49,970 nucleotides of DNA from Gammaproteobacteria bacterium (lineage in GTDB: Bacteria > Pseudomonadota > Gammaproteobacteria > Ga0077536): NCBI GenBank assembly GCA_030429865.1, contig JAUIFX010000007.1, positions 1 through 49,970 of the forward strand, read 5' to 3'. This document shows positions 8,701-18,000 of this stretch, piece by piece. The translations under genes and the position numbers were made by a program. Below the pieces are notes generated by a model that worked only from the letters and a program-made list of their open reading frames with translations, was not told where the DNA came from and ran no database searches. How positions within the stretch are numbered: the stretch's first letter is position 1; every line of letters begins with the position of its first letter.

Positions 8701-10244
8701 TCGCTGCCGAACTCGGCGGTTTCCTGCCGGTGCTGCTCGACCAACCCGCGGTGCTGCCGGGCCACAGCCTGCGCCAGGGCCGTCTCGCGCTGAGCGCGAC
8801 CGTGGCCGAGGACGGCACCATCGGCGGCGACGTCGTGCTCGACGAACTCGCCGCGGACGATGCGCTCGCCATCGCGCGCCTGACCGCGAAAGCCACGGGC
8901 AACATGGACGCCGACGGCGCCGGGTTCGCGTTCCGCATGCCGCTCAGCGGCACGGGCCGCAGCGGCGAGACCGACGGCTTGCTGACGGCGGGCTATGCCC
9001 CCCGTGAGGCCGCCAATGCGCTGCTCGATCTCGAACTGACCAGCCGCCGCTTCCTGCTCAACGATGTGCTCGCGAGCATTGCGAGCATCGCCGGCGCGCC
9101 ACCGCCACCGGGCGCGGCCCCCGCGCAGCCGGCCGACGCGGCCGCCGCCGATACCGCGCCGCGCGAACCCGATCGCACGCCGGACGAGGCCGCTTTCTGG
9201 GACGTGCTGCCTTACGACGCCCGCGTGCGCTACCACATCGACGACCTCTACTACACCGACTACGTCATCTTCAACGACGTGCAGGGCGAGATCACGCTGA
9301 GCCCGACGCGTTTCGAACTCGCGAAGCTGGCAGCGCGCTTCCACGACAGCCCGCTGACCTTCGACGGCCGCCTCGAATTCCTCGGCGACGCGGCCGAACC
9401 CTACGCGCTCGCCCTCGACGGACGCATCGACGAGTTCGATCTCAACCAGTTCTTCACCGAGCTCGTGCCCGGTACCAAGCCGCGCGTCGAGGGTCTGTTC
9501 AGCGTCGACGTCGACGCCCACGGCACGTCACCCAACATGCCCGAGTACCGCAACGAACTCGGCTTCGACCTCGCGCTGCGCAGTCGCGATGGCCTGTTCC
9601 GCCCGCTGCCACCGGACAGCGTGCTCATGACCGGGGCCTCCGACGTGCTCGGCATCGTCGGCGAGGGACTGTCCTACGTTCCTACCGGCGGCTTCGGCGC
9701 GGGGGTGGTGTCGCGCCTGGTCAACTACATCAAGGTCATCGACTACGACCGCATCGACATCCACGTGGTCCGCGGCGACAGCCGGGACATCGTCATCGAA
9801 CAGTTCCACGTGCTCAGCCCGACCGTCCACCTGAGCGCGAGCGGCGGCATCGACTACGTCGACGGCAAGGACATCCTCGACAGCCCGCTGGAACTCGACG
9901 CCAGCCTCAACATGAGCGGCAAGGGCGCTGCCATTCTCTACAGCATGGATCTGCTCGAGGACGGTGAAGACGCCTACGGCTATGCCAAGGGGCCCTCGTT
10001 CCGCATCCGCGGCACGCCGTCGAGCACCGAGTCGAACTTCACCGAGATCGTCAACGCCGCCGCCGACGGCACCCTCAAGGGCGGCATCACCCGGCCGATC
10101 TCGGGGCTCATCGGCAACGTCAAGTACCGCTGGTTCGGCGACGCGCCGGATCCCTACACCGATGATGACGGCGACAAGGAAGGCGCACGGGGAGGCGAAG
10201 ACGACGCCGGAGCCGCACAGCCCGACCCGGCAGGCACGCCCTGA
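5793..10244 (+). CDS. AsmA-like / DUF748 giant envelope protein
   Basis: A 1483-residue protein with one N-terminal membrane anchor (about residues 13-31, after KRPRN) and a very long periplasmic body. The body repeats beta-rich segments of the style 'hydrophobic-x-LDLA-x-L', and near the C-terminus has the DUF748 pattern LDGRIDEFDLNQFF followed by RVEGLFSVDVDAHGT. This places it with AsmA/TamB/DUF748 proteins, thought to form a hydrophobic groove or bridge for lipid transport between inner and outer membranes. Around residue 1105-1140 there is a low-complexity Ala/Pro linker. The tail (about 1450-1483) is highly acidic and rich in Asp/Glu/Gly. The start at 5793 has only a weak GAGCAG upstream, but the anchor begins directly after it. 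It is followed by hemN in the same direction after 123 bases. Confidence 0.85.
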   Translation: MRKIPDWLKRPRNAALTALGVVAILTLLTLFHPRVQTALVRDQLAPHVDAFSVERVHLLPWALRVDDLQLETNGIAIRLPRADIGIAPWRMLFDVVALRYVEISDLDVDLSGMPVDDAPSEPPPGLFALLEQAGYGIALGPVVASASVVTPPGPVLRVRLGGGSIDTESEGSVNVEVVAEEVAADTRIEVGGALNVRQGEAGRYDALGLELLALLTAPALPQEDVIALSARATPLREERPRSDAPEETESVIVADDLTLVLSKPGEETDPLHLHVESRHDTAAHRLAGTFRLAMNEALVSFYVPQAELPNFDERATGRFALDLQTLQLDLDYAGTARLGAIGRLLGDNLAIPETLLLTKSFDVSLADGAVTVGSLLATLAETDRPPLLTAQASAPLHVDLAAPADLLAQDATLAHVTLDALPLSWVNGWLAEPAIETGTLSAAFSVASDGGALVVTPSDALRAEISALDARYALSLPLLLTAQPRVRYEDESLAAEIGQVRLVAGTAELATLSARARLAPGAAAGPRITLQGKFDVDQVLAQPMVAAQLAGYPLPDGLALALDGEFTLPAGGLRLETLHAALTRAAGRPLVELDSLAPVAIALGEAGARLDNPPGELVLVTLDDLDLAWADPFVPDLSLSGMLDGATLTLSTGAEVDTLALRSRAPLSLRRVTLRDETSTLVENLALRVSAEVDYEPARVALRYSGLDARLGGTALARARGSVTLELPGGTGDAPGGTANGVADDGATPAGTATAVKARADGHIELDLAGLRRLPPLVASLAEIEPERRWRVAADYALGGDASRVDITRLAAAVTVDDRERLGLNSAAPLVLRPRIAAGEPLASHLTGALEARIDALDSALVNDLVPLTGVAFEALSAHATLHSDGSELSAELLDPLSLRGVRLSTADGDALLHPFSAALSGRLDARGQRLDARIEDLALRFDARPEPTALSGSLALTIDPGARVPLRRLAAELGGFLPVLLDQPAVLPGHSLRQGRLALSATVAEDGTIGGDVVLDELAADDALAIARLTAKATGNMDADGAGFAFRMPLSGTGRSGETDGLLTAGYAPREAANALLDLELTSRRFLLNDVLASIASIAGAPPPPGAAPAQPADAAAADTAPREPDRTPDEAAFWDVLPYDARVRYHIDDLYYTDYVIFNDVQGEITLSPTRFELAKLAARFHDSPLTFDGRLEFLGDAAEPYALALDGRIDEFDLNQFFTELVPGTKPRVEGLFSVDVDAHGTSPNMPEYRNELGFDLALRSRDGLFRPLPPDSVLMTGASDVLGIVGEGLSYVPTGGFGAGVVSRLVNYIKVIDYDRIDIHVVRGDSRDIVIEQFHVLSPTVHLSASGGIDYVDGKDILDSPLELDASLNMSGKGAAILYSMDLLEDGEDAYGYAKGPSFRIRGTPSSTESNFTEIVNAAADGTLKGGITRPISGLIGNVKYRWFGDAPDPYTDDDGDKEGARGGEDDAGAAQPDPAGTP

Positions 10245-10320
10245 CGGCAACGCCGGCACGCAGCGAGCGCGCCGCGGCCCGCGCTGCGGCCTGCGACGCG
10301 CGGCCCGGCGGCGCAAACGC

Positions 10321-10334
10321 TTGACCTGGATCAG
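10321..10334 (+). promoter_or_regulatory. FNR/Anr-like box upstream of hemN
   Basis: TTGAC-CTGG-ATCAG matches the FNR/Anr consensus TTGAT-N4-ATCAA at eight of ten specified positions. It is centred about 40 bases before the hemN ATG. hemN is a known oxygen-regulated target of FNR/Anr in other proteobacteria, which supports the assignment. Confidence 0.6.
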
Positions 10335-10367
10335 CGTGTCGCCGGGTATTCGTAGTCTGATCACACG

Positions 10368-11762
10368 ATGAGCAGTCGCCTCGTCTTCGACGCCGACCTG
10401 ATTCGCCGCTACGACGCCCAGGGTCCGCGTTACACGTCCTACCCGACGGCGGTGCAGTTCCACGATGGCTTCGGCGCCGACGATTACCGTGCCGAGGTCA
10501 GGGCGGGCAACGCGCGGCACCGCCCCGCGCCGCTCTCGCTCTACCTGCACATCCCGTTCTGTGCGACGGTGTGCTACTACTGCGCGTGCAACAAGGTCAT
10601 CACGGCCAACCGCGAGCGCGCCGTCCCCTACCTGGCCCGGCTGCACGAGGAGATCGCGCGTCAGGGTGCGTCATTCGACGCGGCCCGGCCGGTCGACCAG
10701 CTGCACTGGGGCGGCGGTACGCCGACCTTTCTCGACCGGGCACAGATGCGCGCGCTGATGGACGTCACGCGCGCGCACTTCAACCTTCACGACGACGACA
10801 GCGGCGAGTATTCCATCGAGATCGACCCGCGTACCGTCGATCCCGCCGGCGTTGCCTACCTGCGCTCGCTGGGCTTCAACCGTCTCAGCCTCGGCGTGCA
10901 GGATTTCGACCCACGCGTGCAGCGCGCCGTCAACCGCGTGCAGTCCGAACACGACACCGTGGGCGTGATCGAGGCGGCGCGTGCGAACGGCTTCCGCTCG
11001 GTCAGCATCGACCTGATCTACGGTCTGCCGCACCAGAGCGTGGCGAGCTTCACGCGCACGCTCGAACGCGTCGTCGCGTGCGCGCCCGACCGGCTGTCGA
11101 TCTTCAACTACGCCCACCTGCCACAGATGTTCAAGACGCAGCGGCAGATCGACGAACAGACCCTGCCGAATGCCGCCGAAAAGCTCGCGATTCTCGAACG
11201 CACCGTGACGCAGCTGACCGCGGCGGGCTATGTCTACATCGGCATGGATCACTTTGCCCGCCCGGACGACGAGCTCGCCCGCGCGCAGGCCGACGGCCGG
11301 CTGACGCGCAACTTCCAGGGCTATGCCACCCACGGCGGCTGCGACATCGTCGGACTCGGTATGAGCGCGATCGGCAACGTCGGGAACTGCTACGCGCAGA
11401 ACGCGCGCACGCTCGACGACTACTGCAGCGCCATCGACGCCGGCGGCCTGGCGATTGCCAGGGGCGTGCAACTGAGCGCCGAGGACCATCTGCGGCGTGC
11501 CGTCATCACCCAGCTGATCTGCCATTTCGAACTCGACGCCGCCGCTTTCGGCGCCGCCCATGGCATCGACTTCTGGCGACACTTCGCCGATCAGCGCCCG
11601 GCGCTCGAGTCGATGGCCGCCGATGGCCTGCTCGACCTCGATTCACGTGGCATCCGCGTACGCGCGGCGGGGCGCCTGCTGATCCGCAACGTGTGCATGG
11701 TCTTCGACGCCTACCTCGGCGCCGGCGGGCACGCCACGCCGCGCTTCTCCAAGGTCATCTGA
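10368..11762 (+). CDS. hemN: Oxygen-independent coproporphyrinogen III oxidase
   Basis: A 464-residue radical-SAM enzyme that decarboxylates two propionates of coproporphyrinogen III to give protoporphyrinogen IX without oxygen, in the cytosol. The 4Fe-4S/SAM motif is C65-ATV-C69-YY-C72 with the extra C74 typical of true HemN rather than HemW. HWGGGTPTFL (SAM contact), the SLGVQDFD strand and GYVYIGMDHFARPDDELA are also HemN hallmarks. Length agrees with the family (about 460). No ribosome binding site is visible before the ATG. If the FNR-like box sits at the usual -41.5, transcription would begin at the start codon itself, which would make the message leaderless (inference). The stop codon lies inside a 20-bp tandem duplication. 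Confidence 0.96.
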   Translation: MSSRLVFDADLIRRYDAQGPRYTSYPTAVQFHDGFGADDYRAEVRAGNARHRPAPLSLYLHIPFCATVCYYCACNKVITANRERAVPYLARLHEEIARQGASFDAARPVDQLHWGGGTPTFLDRAQMRALMDVTRAHFNLHDDDSGEYSIEIDPRTVDPAGVAYLRSLGFNRLSLGVQDFDPRVQRAVNRVQSEHDTVGVIEAARANGFRSVSIDLIYGLPHQSVASFTRTLERVVACAPDRLSIFNYAHLPQMFKTQRQIDEQTLPNAAEKLAILERTVTQLTAAGYVYIGMDHFARPDDELARAQADGRLTRNFQGYATHGGCDIVGLGMSAIGNVGNCYAQNARTLDDYCSAIDAGGLAIARGVQLSAEDHLRRAVITQLICHFELDAAAFGAAHGIDFWRHFADQRPALESMAADGLLDLDSRGIRVRAAGRLLIRNVCMVFDAYLGAGGHATPRFSKVI

Positions 11763-11792
11763 ACACCCCGCGGGTCATCTGAACACCCCGCG
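11753..11792. repeat. Perfect 20-bp tandem duplication over the hemN stop
   Basis: GGTCATCTGAACACCCCGCG occurs twice head to tail (11753-11772 and 11773-11792). The first copy contains the last codons and stop of hemN. It looks like a recent local duplication; the second copy is outside any gene. Confidence 0.95.
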
Positions 11793-11825
11793 CGGACGGC
11801 GGTCCCGCGACCGGCCGTGGCGCGC

Positions 11826-13322
11826 TCAGCCCGGCGCGCGGCGCGTCTTCTTGCGCGACGCCGGCGTCGTGCGCGTGCTGCTCGACGTAGCCGCCCGCTT
11901 GCCGCGCTTGGCCTTGACCGGCTTCGCCGCCTTGTCCGCCGACTGCTTCCACGGCGGCAGCGTGTGGTGCGCCGGGTGGGCGGCGAACAGCCGCCGGTTG
12001 CCGGCGCCGAAGTAATGCTCGCGCAGGGTTTCTCCCTCGTAGGCGGTACGCATGCGCCCACGGCGCTGCAGCTCGGGCACGACCAGTTCGACGAAGTCGC
12101 GGAAGCCGCTCGGTTGTGTCACGGGCACGAGGTTGAAACCGTCGCAGTCGGTGACCGCCATCCAGCGCTCGAGTTCGTCGGCCACGGTCTGCGGGCTGCC
12201 GACGATCTTGGGCATGACGGAGCCTATCGAGATCAGCTCGCCAATGTCCTGGATGGTCCACTTGCGATCGGGATCGATCTCGGCGAAGTAATTGACCAGT
12301 CCCTGGATGGCGTCGGTCTTCATGTCGAGCAGGTTGACGTCGCTCGGGAACTGCGCGATGTCGATGCCGATCCAGCCACAGAACAGCGCCAGGGCGCCTT
12401 CCGGGCTGCGGTAACGCTTGCACGTCTCGAGCTTGAGCTGCGCCTCCTCGTCGCTCGGCGCGACGATCACCGACACCCCGGGGAAGACCTTCACGTGGTC
12501 CGCTTCGCGCCCCGCCGCACGCGTCTGCTCGCGCACCGCGGCAATGCTCTTGCGCGCCGCTTCCATGTGCGGATAGATGGCGAAAATGGCCTCGGCATGG
12601 CGTGCGGCGAACTGCACGCCGCGGCCCGACTGCCCGGCCTGGAACAGTACCGGCGTGCGTTGCGGCGAAGGCTCGCACATGTGCGGGCCGGGCACGTTGA
12701 AATACCGGCCGCGGTAATCGATCTCGTGCACGCGCGACGGATCGGTGTGCATGTCTCCCTCGACATCACGCACCATCGCATCCTCTTCCCACGAGTGCTC
12801 CCACAGCTGGTAGACGACCTCGAGATACTCCTCGGCGCGGTCGTAGCGTTCGTCGTGCGCCAGCTGGTCGTCGATGCCGAAGTTCGCATTGGCGTCGGCG
12901 AGATAAAACGTCACCACGTTCCAGGCGATGCGCCCGCGCGTGAGATGATCCAGCGTCGAGAAGACCTTGGCCGCCTGGTAGGGCGGGAAGTAGGTCGTGC
13001 TGTAGGTGCAGGCGAAACCGAGGCGCCGCGTCGCGTGGGCCATGGCCGAGATCACGAGGGTCGGATCGTTGCTCGGGAACTGCACCGCGTGGCGCACCGC
13101 GGTCTCACGCGAGCCCTTGTAGACGTTGTAAGTGCCGTGCACGTCGGCCAGGAACAGGCTGTCGAAGCAGCCCCGTTCGAGCAGCTGCGCGAGTTCCACC
13201 CAGTAGCCGACGTCCTTGTAGCCCTGGCTCGAGCCGTCGAGCGGGTGTTTCCACTGGCCTTTCGAATGGTGACAGATCGAGCACTGCGTGAACGCATTCA
13301 TGCGGATCGGTTTACCGGTCAT
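11826..13322 (-). CDS. NtaA/SnaA/DszA-family FMNH2-dependent monooxygenase with basic tail
   Basis: A 498-residue member of the bacterial luciferase-like monooxygenases that act with a separate flavin reductase (nitrilotriacetate, pristinamycin IIA and dibenzothiophene-sulfone enzymes). Visible family blocks are LDHLTRGRIAWNVVT near 130, NFGID, YDRAEEYLEV, the PSPQRTPVLFQAGQSGRGVQFAARHAEAIF substrate/flavin segment near 230-260, and DGFNLVP near 405. The last 40 or so residues are a Lys/Arg/Ala/Ser/Thr-rich tail (KAKRGKRAA, RKKTRRAPG) not expected in this family. The start at 13322 has GGGGGAGGA upstream; the ORF track adds 61 unsupported residues. No flavin reductase gene is adjacent. Substrate unknown; candidates are sulfones, amines or xenobiotics. 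Confidence 0.88.
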   Translation of the reverse strand: MTGKPIRMNAFTQCSICHHSKGQWKHPLDGSSQGYKDVGYWVELAQLLERGCFDSLFLADVHGTYNVYKGSRETAVRHAVQFPSNDPTLVISAMAHATRRLGFACTYSTTYFPPYQAAKVFSTLDHLTRGRIAWNVVTFYLADANANFGIDDQLAHDERYDRAEEYLEVVYQLWEHSWEEDAMVRDVEGDMHTDPSRVHEIDYRGRYFNVPGPHMCEPSPQRTPVLFQAGQSGRGVQFAARHAEAIFAIYPHMEAARKSIAAVREQTRAAGREADHVKVFPGVSVIVAPSDEEAQLKLETCKRYRSPEGALALFCGWIGIDIAQFPSDVNLLDMKTDAIQGLVNYFAEIDPDRKWTIQDIGELISIGSVMPKIVGSPQTVADELERWMAVTDCDGFNLVPVTQPSGFRDFVELVVPELQRRGRMRTAYEGETLREHYFGAGNRRLFAAHPAHHTLPPWKQSADKAAKPVKAKRGKRAATSSSTRTTPASRKKTRRAPG

Positions 13323-13438
13323 GATGTCCTCCCCCGCGCGGCCGCTGGCAGCGGCTTCTCCCCGTGACGCGTGACGGGACCAGCATGCGGCGGCGGGCGC
13401 GGCGGCGCAAGTTCGCCGCGCTGGCCCCGGCGCGCAGA

Positions 13439-14716
13439 TCAGGGCGTGGCGAGGTCCGCCGCGGAAGCGTGATCGTGTTCGTCGTGATGAAAGTGCCGCG
13501 CCCACAGCTCGTGGCTGTCGATGTCGATGCGCAGCCGGGTCTCGTGCAGGTCGAGCCGCGCGCGGATCTCGCGCTCGGCGGCCGCCTGTGCCTGGCGGCG
13601 GGCCAGGCTTAAGTCGGCGAAGCCCGCTTCCCCGAGTGCGTAGGCACGTTCGACGCGAGTCAGCGCCGCGTTGCCGGCATCAACGGCTTCGCTAGCGGCC
13701 TGCCAGGCCGCGACGCGTGCCGGCAGCGCGGCGGTCAGCCGGCGGGCTTCGCGCTCGATGTCGCGCCGCACGGCCTCGGCCTCGACCGCACGCGCCGCGG
13801 CGAGATGCCCCTCCGCGACCGCCTCCGCGCGATTGGCCGCGGTGGGGAAGGACCACGACAGCACCAGGCCGAGCAACTGTTCCTGGTGGTTGCCCTCGTC
13901 GACGACACGCAGGCCCACGGACGGATCGGGCCGGCGTTCCGCCGCGCTGCGTTGCGCGCTTAGTGCCTGGCGTGCGGCGATCGCCTCGGCGATGCCGATC
14001 TCGTGACTGCGCGCGACGATCAGGGCGACCGCTTCGTCCGCCGTGGGCGCTGTCGGGGGAGGTGGCGGGATGGGCGGTGCAGAGGGCGGCAAGCTCAGGT
14101 CAGGGAAGTCGCTGACGAGCGCGACACGCGCCTCTTCGCGCGCCCGGCGGCTGTCTGCGACGGCGAGATCCATCTCGGCCACCGCGGCCTGCGCCCGGTC
14201 GACGTCGAGCCGGGCGACGTCCCCGGCGGCGGCGCGCCGCGCGATGGCGTCGTGCTCGGCCACGAGCGCCGCACGCTGGGTCTGCAACAAGCGTGTCTGG
14301 TGGGCTGCACGCAGCCACTCGAACCAGCGTGCGAGGAGAATGCGCGCGCCGGCATGACGAGCGTCGTCGACCGCGAGCGTGGCGGCCTCGATGCCGGCCT
14401 CACCCAGCGCTCGGTCCAGCGCCGCTTTATCGGGCAGGCGCAGGCTGCGCGTGAGCTGCGCTTCCCACTCGCTGTACATGGGGCCGTGATGCTCGTTGCG
14501 CACCCCGGGCATGATCTGCGTCTGGAAACCGTAGGGGCCGGCCTCGAGTGCATCACCGCGCGCGCGCGACTCCTCGACGCGAAAGCGCGCCGCGCGCACC
14601 ATCGGCAGTGCCTCGATGGCCGCTTCGGCCGCCTCCGGCGGCGGCAGGAACTCCCGGGCGGCCGCATCTCCGCAGGCGAGCAGAAGCATGGCCAGTGCAC
14701 TCAGGCGAAGCTTCAT
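13439..14716 (-). CDS. czcC: TolC-family outer membrane channel of metal efflux system (CzcC-like)
   Basis: A 425-residue outer-membrane efflux protein. A signal peptide occupies about residues 1-20 (ending DAAA-RE), followed by two long heptad-like Ala/Arg/Glu-rich helical regions separated by a proline-rich segment (SAPPIPPPPPTAP) near 230. This is the two-fold repeat of TolC channels. The C-terminus is histidine-rich (HFHHDEHDH), which fits a metal export role. It is the last gene of the czcB-czcA-DUF3240-czcC operon: its ATG overlaps the DUF3240 stop in an ATGA overlap, so translation is probably coupled. The protein would complete a tripartite pump across both membranes. The symbol is by role and context; the metal is not proven. 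Confidence 0.88.
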   Translation of the reverse strand: MKLRLSALAMLLLACGDAAAREFLPPPEAAEAAIEALPMVRAARFRVEESRARGDALEAGPYGFQTQIMPGVRNEHHGPMYSEWEAQLTRSLRLPDKAALDRALGEAGIEAATLAVDDARHAGARILLARWFEWLRAAHQTRLLQTQRAALVAEHDAIARRAAAGDVARLDVDRAQAAVAEMDLAVADSRRAREEARVALVSDFPDLSLPPSAPPIPPPPPTAPTADEAVALIVARSHEIGIAEAIAARQALSAQRSAAERRPDPSVGLRVVDEGNHQEQLLGLVLSWSFPTAANRAEAVAEGHLAAARAVEAEAVRRDIEREARRLTAALPARVAAWQAASEAVDAGNAALTRVERAYALGEAGFADLSLARRQAQAAAEREIRARLDLHETRLRIDIDSHELWARHFHHDEHDHASAADLATP

Positions 14717-15027
14717 GCCAGCTGCCCGAATGCGCTGACCGGCACCACCCACCAGTGGACTTCCGGGTTGCGGATACGTGCCGCGAGACTCCCGATGAGC
14801 GCGTCGACGGCACTCGCGGGCAGCACCATCACGAGCATGCCGCGGGCGACCCGCCCGCGCACGCGCTCGCGCATGCTGGCGCCCTCGAAATCGGCACCGT
14901 GACCTTCACACTCGAGCGTGGTGAAACCGGGCAACTCGGGCTCGTGGTCGAGCAGCAGCTCGACCAGTTCAGCCTCGAGCGCCGGCGGATACAGCAGCGT
15001 CAGCCGCGCTAGCGCGGGATCGTTCAT
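14713..15027 (-). CDS. DUF3240 family protein of CzcCBA operon
   Basis: A 104-residue soluble protein with no signal peptide. It resembles DUF3240 proteins, small ferredoxin-like/PII-like-fold candidates that are repeatedly found beside CzcA-type pumps. The N-terminal RLTLLYPPALEAELVELLLD and the central GMLVMVLP strand fit that pattern. Its ATG overlaps the czcA stop (TGATG), and its own stop overlaps the czcC start, so it is embedded in the operon and translationally coupled on both sides. The role is unknown; a cytoplasmic accessory or regulatory subunit of the pump is plausible. The ORF track hides it inside a longer 625-residue shadow frame. Confidence 0.88.
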   Translation of the reverse strand: MNDPALARLTLLYPPALEAELVELLLDHEPELPGFTTLECEGHGADFEGASMRERVRGRVARGMLVMVLPASAVDALIGSLAARIRNPEVHWWVVPVSAFGQLA

Positions 15028-18000
15028 CAGGTTTTCCTCGTCGCCAGGCCGAAGCGCCGGAACAGCACCGGCAGCAGCAGCAGGGTCAACAGGGTGGATG
15101 TCACCAGGCCACCGATCACGACGATGGCCAGCGGGCGCTGGATCTCCGAGCCCGGCCCGCTGGCGAAGAGCATCGGCACCAGGCCCAGCGCGGCGATGGC
15201 GGCGGTCATGAGCACCGGGCGCAGGCGACGTTCGGCGCCTTCGCGTACGGCTTCGACGAGCGGCATGCCGGTGGCCAGCAGCTGGTTGAAGCAGACCACC
15301 AGCACGAGACCGTTCAGCACCGCGATACCGAGCAGGGCGATAAAGCCGACCGAGGCCGGCACCGACAAGTACTCGCCGCTCGCCCACAGCGCGCAGATGC
15401 CGCCGACCAGCGCGAAAGGAATGTTGACCAGGACCAGCAGCGCCTGGCGCAGCGAGCCGAACGTCGAGAACAGCACCACGAAGATGAGCCCCAGCGCAGC
15501 TGGCACGACCAGCGCGAGGCGCGCCGCGGCGCGCCGCTGGTTCTCGAACTGCCCGCCCCAGGCCAGGCGGTAGCCTGCCGGCAGCTCGATGCTCGCCGCG
15601 ACGCGCTCGCGCGCGTCCTCGACGAAGCCGACCAGGTCGCGCCCGGTGACATTGGCCTGCACCACGGCGTAGCGCGAAGCGTTCTCGCGGTCGACCTTGA
15701 CCGGCCCCTGCACGCGCACGATCTCGGCGACCTCGGCGAGCGGCACGCGCCGGCCATCGCGGTTGATCACGCTGCCACGGACGAACAGCGACGGGTCGGT
15801 GCGCAGCGCGTCGCTGCCGCGCACCAGGATCGGTATGCGGCGGTCGCTCTCGATGACGTCGCCTGCGCGCCGCCCCTCGATCTGCGCGCGCAGTTCGTCC
15901 TCGATGGTCGCGACGTCGAGGCCGAGGCGTCCTGCGCGGGTCCAGTCGATGCGCGTGGTGAGGTATTCGACGCCGTCGTTGGTGACACGGAACACGTCTT
16001 CCGCGCCGGGTGTCTCGCGCAGCACCGCCTCGATGCGTGCGGCAAGCGTGTTGAGCTCGTCCAGTTCGGGGCCGAACACTTTCACCGCCAGCGCGCCGCG
16101 GGAACCGGTCAGCATCTCGGACACGCGCATCTCGATCGGTTGCGTGAAGCCGTAGTTGATCCCCGGAAAACCCTTCATGACTTCGCGCATCTGGTCCGCG
16201 AGCCAGGCCTTGTCCGGCACGCGCCAGGCCGTTTTGGGCTTGAGCTGCAGGAACATGTCGCTGTCGTTCAAACTCATCGGATCGAGACCGAGTTCGTCCG
16301 AGCCGAGGCGCGAGACGATGTGCTCGATCTCGGGAATCGCCTCGAGCAGCGCGCGCTCGACGCGCAGGTCGGTCGCCACCGATTCCTCGAGGCTGATCGC
16401 CGGCAGCTTCTCGATCTGCATCAGGAGATCGCCCTCGTCCATCGTCGGCATGAAGGTCTTGCCGACGGCGAGGTAGGCAGCGATGCCGACGGCAAGCAGG
16501 GCAAACGCGCCGCTTACGACGACGAACGGGTGCGCGAGCGCGCCGCGCAGGAGCGGCGCATAGCTTCGCGCGATGACGCGCATCAACCACGGCACGCGGT
16601 GTTCGGCGTCGGTACGGAGCACGAACGAGGCCAGCACGGGCACGACCGTGAACGACAGCAGCAGCGACGATGCGAGCGCGAACACGATCGTCATCGCGAC
16701 GGGGGCGAACAGCTTGCCCTCGAGATCGGACAGCGTCAGCAAGGGCAGGAACACCAGGCAGATGATGACGATACCGGCGGTCACCGGCACCGCGACTTCG
16801 CTTGCCGCGCGGTAAATGATGTGCAGGTGCGGCAGGCGCGGACTGCGATGCCCGTTGAGGTGCGTGATCGCGTTCTCGACCACGACGACCGCGGCATCGA
16901 CCAGCATGCCGATGGCGATGGCGAGCCCGCCGAGGCTCATCAGATTGGCCGAAAGCCCGGTCAGGCGCATCAGGATGAACGTCGCCAATGCCGCGAGCGG
17001 CAGCATCAGCGCTACCACCAGGGCCGCGCGCACTTCGCCCAGGAACACGAGCAGCAACAGCACGACGAGCACGCTGGCCTCGATGAGAGCGCGACCGACG
17101 GTACCGACGGCGCGTTCGACGAGGGTGCTGCGATCGTAGAAGACGTCGAGCGTGACGCCGCGCGGCAGACTCGGCTGGATTTGCGCGAGGCGCTCGCGCA
17201 CGCCGCGCACCACGGATTGCGCATCCGCGCCGCGCAGGCCCACGACCAGCCCCTCCACCGCTTCGCCGACGCCGTCGCGCGTCACCGCGCCGAGACGCGT
17301 GAGACTCTCGATGCGCACGCTGGCGATGTCTTCGACGCGCACGGGCATGCCCGCATGCTCCCCCACGACCAGGCCGCGCAGGTCTTCGAGCGTGTACAGC
17401 GCGCCCTCCGCGCGCACGATCAGCGCCGTCTCGCCTTCCTCGAGGCGACCGGCGCCGTCATTGCGGTTGTTGCGCTCGATGGCATCGACGACGTCGCCGT
17501 AAGTGATCCCGGCAAGGGCCAGCGCATCGCGGTCGGGCACCACGGTATAGGTCGCAACGCGCCCGCCGAGCGCGTTGACGTCGGCCACACCCGGGATCGT
17601 GCGCAGCGCCGGGCGCAGCGTCCAGTCGAGCAGCGTGCGACGCTCCGTATCGCTGAGGTCACCGCCCTCGATGGTGAACATGAACAGGTCCGAGAGCGGC
17701 GTCGCCACCGGGGCGAGCCCTCCTTCGACGCCGCCTGGCAACGCGTCGGCGGCCGCCGCGAAGCGCTCGGCGACCTGTTGCCGCGCCCAGTAGATGTCGG
17801 TGCCCTCGGTGAAATCGAGCGTGATGTCGGCGATCGCGTACTTCGCCATCGAGCGCAGCACGGTCTGGTTGGGGATGCCGAGCAGCTCGAGTTCCAGCGG
17901 CACGATGACACGCGTTTCGACCTCCTCGGGGGTCATGCCAGGCGCTTTGAGGATCAGCTTGACCTGGGTCGGCGAGATGTCCGGGAAGGCATCGATCGGC

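Noticed and set aside
11127-11582. Antisense ORF over hemN (part of 10671-11582)
   Set aside because: hemN has all radical-SAM motifs in the plus frame; the minus frame is a compositional shadow.
14713-16590. 625-residue minus-strand ORF as a single protein
   Set aside because: Only its last 104 residues (DUF3240) are real; the rest is an out-of-frame shadow of czcA.
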